37,419 nt of DNA from Mnemiopsis leidyi (taxonomy: Eukaryota > Ctenophora > Tentaculata > Lobata > Bolinopsidae): contig JH153665.1 of NCBI GenBank assembly GCA_000226015.1, positions 62,591 to 100,009 on the forward strand, read 5' to 3'. Of the stretch, positions 13,601 through 20,286 are shown one piece after another; positions within the stretch are counted from its first letter, which is position 1, and every line of letters starts with the position of its first letter. Made by a program: the position numbers and the translations under genes. The notes under the pieces are model-generated. The model was not told where the DNA came from and made no database searches. It worked only from the letters and a program-made list of their open reading frames with translations.

Positions 13601-16600
13601 TCCTTTAATCTATTTTAAGAATAATGAAATACTTGCACACCTTATACGTGATTTCGGTTATTCATAAAAATGTGCGTCTTGAAATCAGAAACTGCAGATA
13701 GAATTAGTACTCTTTGAGCCGTGTCTCTTTTCAAACGAATGAATCCAAACAAGTGTACAGTGTACACAGTAATCTTACTGAAAGCTTTGCAACCCTTTTG
13801 GCACGGCCAAAGGAGTGGGAATTTGAAAGGCGGCATCTTTTTCACATTTAAAGATATTTGATCTGAGAGATGTGATTAAGCCATTTAGGAAAACATTTTC
13901 TCTCTTGATTCTGTCGTCCCAAATAGGATCATTTCGAAGTACTCGAGTAGACAAAATCTGCTGTTTTGCATCATTCCAATTCAGATCCCATCTACATAAG
14001 CTGTAATCTGCTGTTTAGCATCATTCTACTTCAGATCCCAATCCCATCTACATTATCTGTAATCTGCTGTTTAGCATCATTCCAATACAGATTCCATCAA
14101 CATTATCTGTAATCTGCTGTTTAGCATCATTCTACTTCAGATCCCAATCCCATCTACATTATCTGTAATCTGCTGTTTAGCATCATTCCAATTCAGATCC
14201 CATCTACATTATCTGTAATCTGCTATTTAGCATCATTCTACTTCAGATTCCACCTACAATATCTGGTGTTGTTATATCCTTTTCGGCTTGTAAAATATAT
14301 TTTGACTTGGATTTCGGCTCAGTTGAATTCTAGATCATCTTTAGCAATTTAGCAGTTTCAGCTAACAGGTGCTGTTATATTCGTATCAGCTTGTAAGAAA
14401 TATTTTTTAAGCGTTGTCACGTACGATTACTTCTATCCAACACTAAGCTTCCTGTTCGTGTGGGCAAATCTTCACCTACAGTGTTTATCAGCCACTATGG
14501 AGCATTTCATGGAGATTCATTGTCTGATGAGATATGTGCACTTGCGTGCTATCTCAGAGCGGCCAAACCCCCCAACCAGTCCTTCATGCATGCCCCTCGA
14601 ATCAGAATATGCTGATGATGTAGACTTTTTGGGTGAAGTTGAACAGAAGCTCAAACACATTCAAGCTACATCTGTTAATTAATGGAGTCTCAAAGTCGAT
14701 GAGCAGAACACTGAGTTTGTTCGCTGGAGAATATTAAACTGATTAAAATGGTGTCAAAGTTACTATCAACGTTCTATCAACGTTCTATCAACCTCTAAGG
14801 GCCCTTCTTATGCAGTACAAAGGACATTTTTCAACGAATTCAACTAGGCAACAAAGATTTTACTAACTTAAAAATGGTGCGGCTACAAGGAAAGCGTATT
14901 TCTTTCAGTAGACGAATTCAAGTCTATGAAGCTCAAGTCATGTCAGAATTACTGTATCGTTCCTGTTCACGGGCAGCTCCTAAAAATATTCATAAAAGGC
15001 TTAGTATGACCCATAGAAGACACCTAAGATGCATCCTGTACATTACCTGGCCAAACAAAATTTCGAATAAAAATTTATATCATAGATGTGATGTCATCCC
15101 CCTTACTGCAACTGATCGTATTGAAATTTCCAGCTGGACCATGTTGGGCCATGTCATGAGATTGCCTGAAAATAGTACTGCTGCTTCAGCTTTTGATTAT
15201 GCTTTAGAAGGTTGCCATGCTAAATTCCGTAGGGGTAGACAACAGATTAACTTATTTAATAATAATAATCTGATTTTACTTTCAAATCTGATTTAAATTT
15301 TAAGAGATACAGTTTAGAATGCATAGAAGATTTATATTTGAAGAGAGCTGTTGCCAGGGATAGGAAAAAGTGGAGAAGATTATTTGATGAGTAGTTTGTC
15401 TGTGTACCGACCACCGTTACACGTGGCATTATGTGGCGTTGCCACGTGAAAAAACGTGATAAAACGTGATAAAAACTACCTTCGACAGGCGAAAGTATAA
15501 GTTTGAAAGTATAAGTTTGAAAGTATAAGAATTTTGTTGCAACTCGAAAATATCTGATTTTGATGCTCTTACGCCGTAATAATTTGTCAGCTGGCGAATT
15601 CGAAGTATATACGAGAGTCTTTTCATTAATTCATCAAGGCCCACGAACGTGATTTCGACATTATTGAGCCATTTTCAGTTTTCGAGTGAAATAACCTAAT
15701 TTCAAGGTGAATCACATATTACGAGTTACGACAAAACGGCCGGTATGGAGTACATTTTAATTTAAATCTACATTACATTATAGAGGTTGCTTAGCTTTCG
15801 TAGAAAAACTTATTCTATCCTTTTCCTCTTTGAATTGAAACATTAGGCATCTAAGTAGAAGAACCTTTGCTCGTCTTAGAAGTCGTTAGTCTAATTATTT
15901 GTTAATTTAACCTACCCAAATTCTAAATGCTCTCCAACAAGATATACAATGAACCTGCTTCTCAATAGTGGACCCTCTTTATCCTGTGACGGTATTCATA
16001 ATAAGCGCGTTAACTTTTCGGAAAATTAAGAATTTTACAGTTTCCTTCAATCTATCACGGGTTACAATTTAAAAAATTAAATACTTTATCTCAGAAAGAT
16101 GGCAGATTTGCACGACACCATGATAACTAACATGGACGCCACCCTGAACATGACTCACACGTCAAAGATTCTCTTACTTACCTTCTACCTACACGTTATG
16201 GTTATATGTGTCCTGGGAAATGGCATGATCTTGAAGGGAACATTTGGACGAGGTGCTATCAAGACAGATAAAGTAACAGTGGTATGTGTGGAAGCTCTAG
16301 CGCTGCTGGACTTTACCATAGCTATCTTCCACGTAATTCCAGTGATGGTGACCTTGGCGAGCGGAAGATGGATGATGGGCTCGGGGGTCTGCCTTCTCAA
16401 CGCTTTCATCTCACGAGCTCTCTACATCAACGAGATCTTCCTGACGGTCGCTATCTCCTGCTACAGACTGTGGATGCTGAAGCAGCCCCGGGCCGTGAGG
16501 CGAAGCATTAACATCCTCTACGCAAGAGCATTCCTCCTCATTCTGACAGCCATATCTTTCGGCTGTGCTGGATCTCAGCTTCACCAGGGGGGAGCGAGGT

Positions 16601-19600
16601 TTGAACCCCAGTTCCTGTCTTGCTCCTTTACTCAGGTTACCGGAAAATCTTCTCCGAAGCTGATGGTGGTAGGCAGCACGATTTTCCTGGCACTTCCAAT
16701 GATGCTTATCGTAGTCATCAATATCCTTATAGTAACCATTGTATCCAATCAGTCAACGACTGTAAGGAAATCTTCCACAATGCCCATTCTGAAAAAGGGT
16801 GAGTCAGGAACCAGCACTTTTGCCACCATGGCCCTGAAAAAGAGGCACAAAGGCTATAATCAGTCGACCTTTGTAACCATCTCTCTGGTATGTCTGGTAT
16901 TTGTCTGCTGCTACACCCCTACCTTCATCTTAACAGTCAGTATAGCCGCCCATTGCACACCCCCGGACTGGTTTTACTCCTTCACAGTTGCCTTCCTGAC
17001 CCTTACCATCGCAGCAAATCCATTTCTATACGGGGCCACCAACAGGTCCTTCAGAGAATATGTACTATCGACTATCGGAAGCAGATATCTCAACACTTTG
17101 AAGGAAGCGTTGGGCACTATAAAGAACAGTCTTTCAGGTTTCGTCCCGTTAGAGAACATGTCTGGGAGCAATTTCGCTTCAGAAAGAAGTAAAGCCTCTG
17201 ATGTTGCTGATGTCCTTGACAGTTGAGCTTCTGTACACACAGATGGATAAATTATGTCAAGTGATACAGTGGACAATCACAAATGTCAGCTAGAAATGTT
17301 TTAGTCGCTAAGTTTTTAGTTGCTAAGTTATTGGCTGCTAAGTTTTTAATCGCTCAGTTTTAGTTGCTTGGTGACCCAAGTAATTTATCGAACCACGCAG
17401 ATAGAGATTAGCAAAATATAAGCAGAATAGAACAATTAATCCGCGCAATGGAAATCAGGACTATAATAATTAAAGTCGCTGCGCACCAGTCTTTGGAATT
17501 TGTAATTATCTTGTGTACGAAACAACGAGAATTCGATTATCGTGCAAGAGGGCTTAATAGACCGCTTCTATCCTAATTCTTTAATAGTGTTTGCCTATAA
17601 AGAATACTTTGTATATATTACTTGCTGTCTTGACGAACTGATCAAGTAAAAGCATAAGCATTAGATTTGATTGATTAGATTTGTAATTTACTGCTGTGCA
17701 TGTTTGTTATGAAAATTTGATATGTCAAACTGCAAATTGACGAAGTTATTTGGAGTTCATTTAGCTCTTCTAGATGTCAGAGGACATTATTAGACACCAC
17801 TTTAAAATGCAGATATAAATCAACGACCAATTCAAAAATTCATCCGGAAATCAATCCAACAGCATTCGTGGTATTCGGGTAAAATATTCTCAGTGCATTA
17901 TCAAGAATCTATAAAAGCTGTTAAAGCGTCGCAGTGCAGCTGCAGTACATCAGCACATATTGGCACTTTTGATTTTACAAAAGTAATGTGTCGAGCGTCA
18001 GTTGATTAATAGATGGAAATTGTCGATGAAATGATTAAAAATTAAAGTGTCCAACCTGAAAAAGTAGCGTTTCTCTGACTGTAAGCGTTCCAATGAAGAG
18101 GTCCTCCTGTTGGATGTACGATGCTATGTGAGCAATTTCCCTTCCCAGAGGCTGCCCATTGGCACAAATGTCCCCCTTCACTCGCATGTCTTTCATGGAG
18201 CGTCCCGCTAGCGCGTTTAGTAGCGTGCTCTTACCGCAGCCGCTGTGTGACGGAAAGTAAATTCCTAGAATCTTTGTTTAAAAAGGATTCGTACATTTTT
18301 TCATTTGTATGTGTAGGCTTCATAAAATTTCAAGTTAATAGTTTGCAGAAAGCAAAATTCCCAATGAATCGATGAATCTAAAGTTCTATAAGCCATTAAG
18401 CTAACAAAAAGCATTGCTCACCTTGATCCCATGATTGCTAATACTTGGCCACTTCTTGCGTAACCACTCACTGTAAGTATATTTTGTAATTTTTCTTGTC
18501 AAATCCCTGTCAGTTTAACGATAAATAAAGGCCACAGTTGCTACCACTGTTTAGGAGTGTGAGGTGGTATCAAGTACGGGGTGTCTGGTCTGTAAACACG
18601 TGTAAGGTATGCATTGCATAACTCTCGTGCTAACTGCCAATGTCACATCGGGAGACTTAATATTTCAATAATGCTAAAAATTCAGCGAAAGTTTGACAAG
18701 GTGAAAGCAATTATGTCTACGTCAGAGCGGCTGTTATGCGACAGTGATTAGAACTTATGGGCATATTGATATGGGGTCTGCAGGGCGAGAGAGGTTTTAA
18801 AATTTACGCCCTGAAATATTAAGTCATTAAGAAAAGAGTTTTAATTTCTGGGTAGATTAATTTTGAAGAACTGCAAGCAGTTCAGAAAGGAAAGTGTCAC
18901 CACTCACATACCCTGACGTGTTGCTCACTACTTTTATCTCCACCGGGGTGACGGGTGTCATGATCAAATGGTCAGAAATTGGACCACGACCAAAGGCCTG
19001 GCTGCAACTGATCATGACAACGTGCACTGCCTTAGTACTAACGGGGAGTTTGGGGAGCAACCAGGCATCCGAACTTACAGTCCAACTCAGTCCCCGAAGA
19101 TTAAAAGAGCGAGTAAAGGAGAAATTATCTACCCCCTAAGTCATTTTTACACACTCTAAAAGGATAAAACTACAGTATTACGTTTAACAAGAAATCTAAC
19201 AGTAACATACCTTTCTCAAGAATCTGTTTCCTTCCCAGATCCTTCTGGAAGCACAATACACCTCTCTTCATGCTAACATCTACTGACACGTTGTCCCAGC
19301 TCAGGTCCACCGACGAGTAATCTGGGTAAGTAGTGCCAGTTGTAGTCAATTAGAAAATGTTATAGTCAATTAGAAAATGTAATATTTTATACTGTTAAGT
19401 AATCTGGGTAAGTAGTGCCAGTTATAGTCAATTAGAATTTAGAAAATGTAATAGGTTATACTGTTAAGCTCCATGAAGAATGGATTGTCGTTGCTTCTAA
19501 AGGCACAAATTTAAAAAATAAATAATTGTAAAACAGAGTGTGGATGCTCAACATAACGGCCAACAATCTTGGGTTTGTAAAGCCGGCATTAGATTTTGAC

Positions 19601-20112
19601 GACATCCCAAAAAAACTAAAAGGAAGAAATTTAAATTCTGAAATCAGAGCAGCAGGGTTACCAGACCTGATTTTTTGATGCCGATAAACAACTCAATGAC
19701 GCTTATCTTGGCGCGAGCTAAAAAATTTAAAACCATTCTGCCCAAGGGATCCCTTTTCTCGGAACCCAAAAAAAACAAACTGTTAGAAGAGGAGATACTA
19801 ACACGTCAGAGGGTCTATGGTGCTGATCTCTCGTACCAAGATAGCCATTATATTACAGATATTCGGATATGGCAGGGAAGGAAAATAGCAGAAAGCAACG
19901 TTACGAGTTTGGGATGCGAGTAATTGTGGGCTCTAAACGGCGGGGTTTACCGCACCTGGTCCCTGAGTTTCTCTTACAAAGTGTGTCAATGTATCAAGAG
20001 TTGCACTGGCCCGGAACGTCAAGTATCAAGAAATAATGGTTTTCTCTTAAAAAGGTACTGCCGTGCATGTGTGTGTGTTTGTGTGTTTGTGTGTGTGTGT
20101 GTTTGTGTGTGT

Positions 20113-20196
<84 letters not shown>

Positions 20197-20255
20197 TGTG
20201 TGTGNNNNNNNNNNNNNNNNNNNNNNNNNNNNNNNNNNNNNNNNNNNNNNNNNNN

Positions 20256-20286
<31 letters not shown>

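Larger units (their letters stand above)
9854..18055 (-). other. 8.2-kb ABCG intron 5 hosting other elements
   Basis: This intron separates Walker A exon 5 from exon 6. It contains a full GPCR gene on the plus strand, a broken LINE fragment, a 50/56-bp satellite-like array, a 26-bp-arm hairpin and short repeats. Between 9854 and 12670 I see no confident gene. Open stretches at 10203-10445 (minus), 11177-11446 (plus) and 11513-11740 (plus) show no domain I can recognise. Confidence 0.85.

Noticed and set aside
16185-17276. Several other-frame and minus-strand open frames across the GPCR.
   Set aside because: Overlapping shadows of the GPCR coding sequence without domains of their own.
18908-18930. 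A mini-exon (VSNTSG-like, next to GTATGTGAG) as the continuation of ABCG exon 3.
   Set aside because: It cannot keep phase with the following exons and lacks the AIMG segment. The exon at 18422-18470 fits fully.
18857-19060. Minus-strand open frame beginning MLPKLPVSTKAVHVV.
   Set aside because: Intronic, with no conserved domain; it overlaps only the rejected mini-exon.
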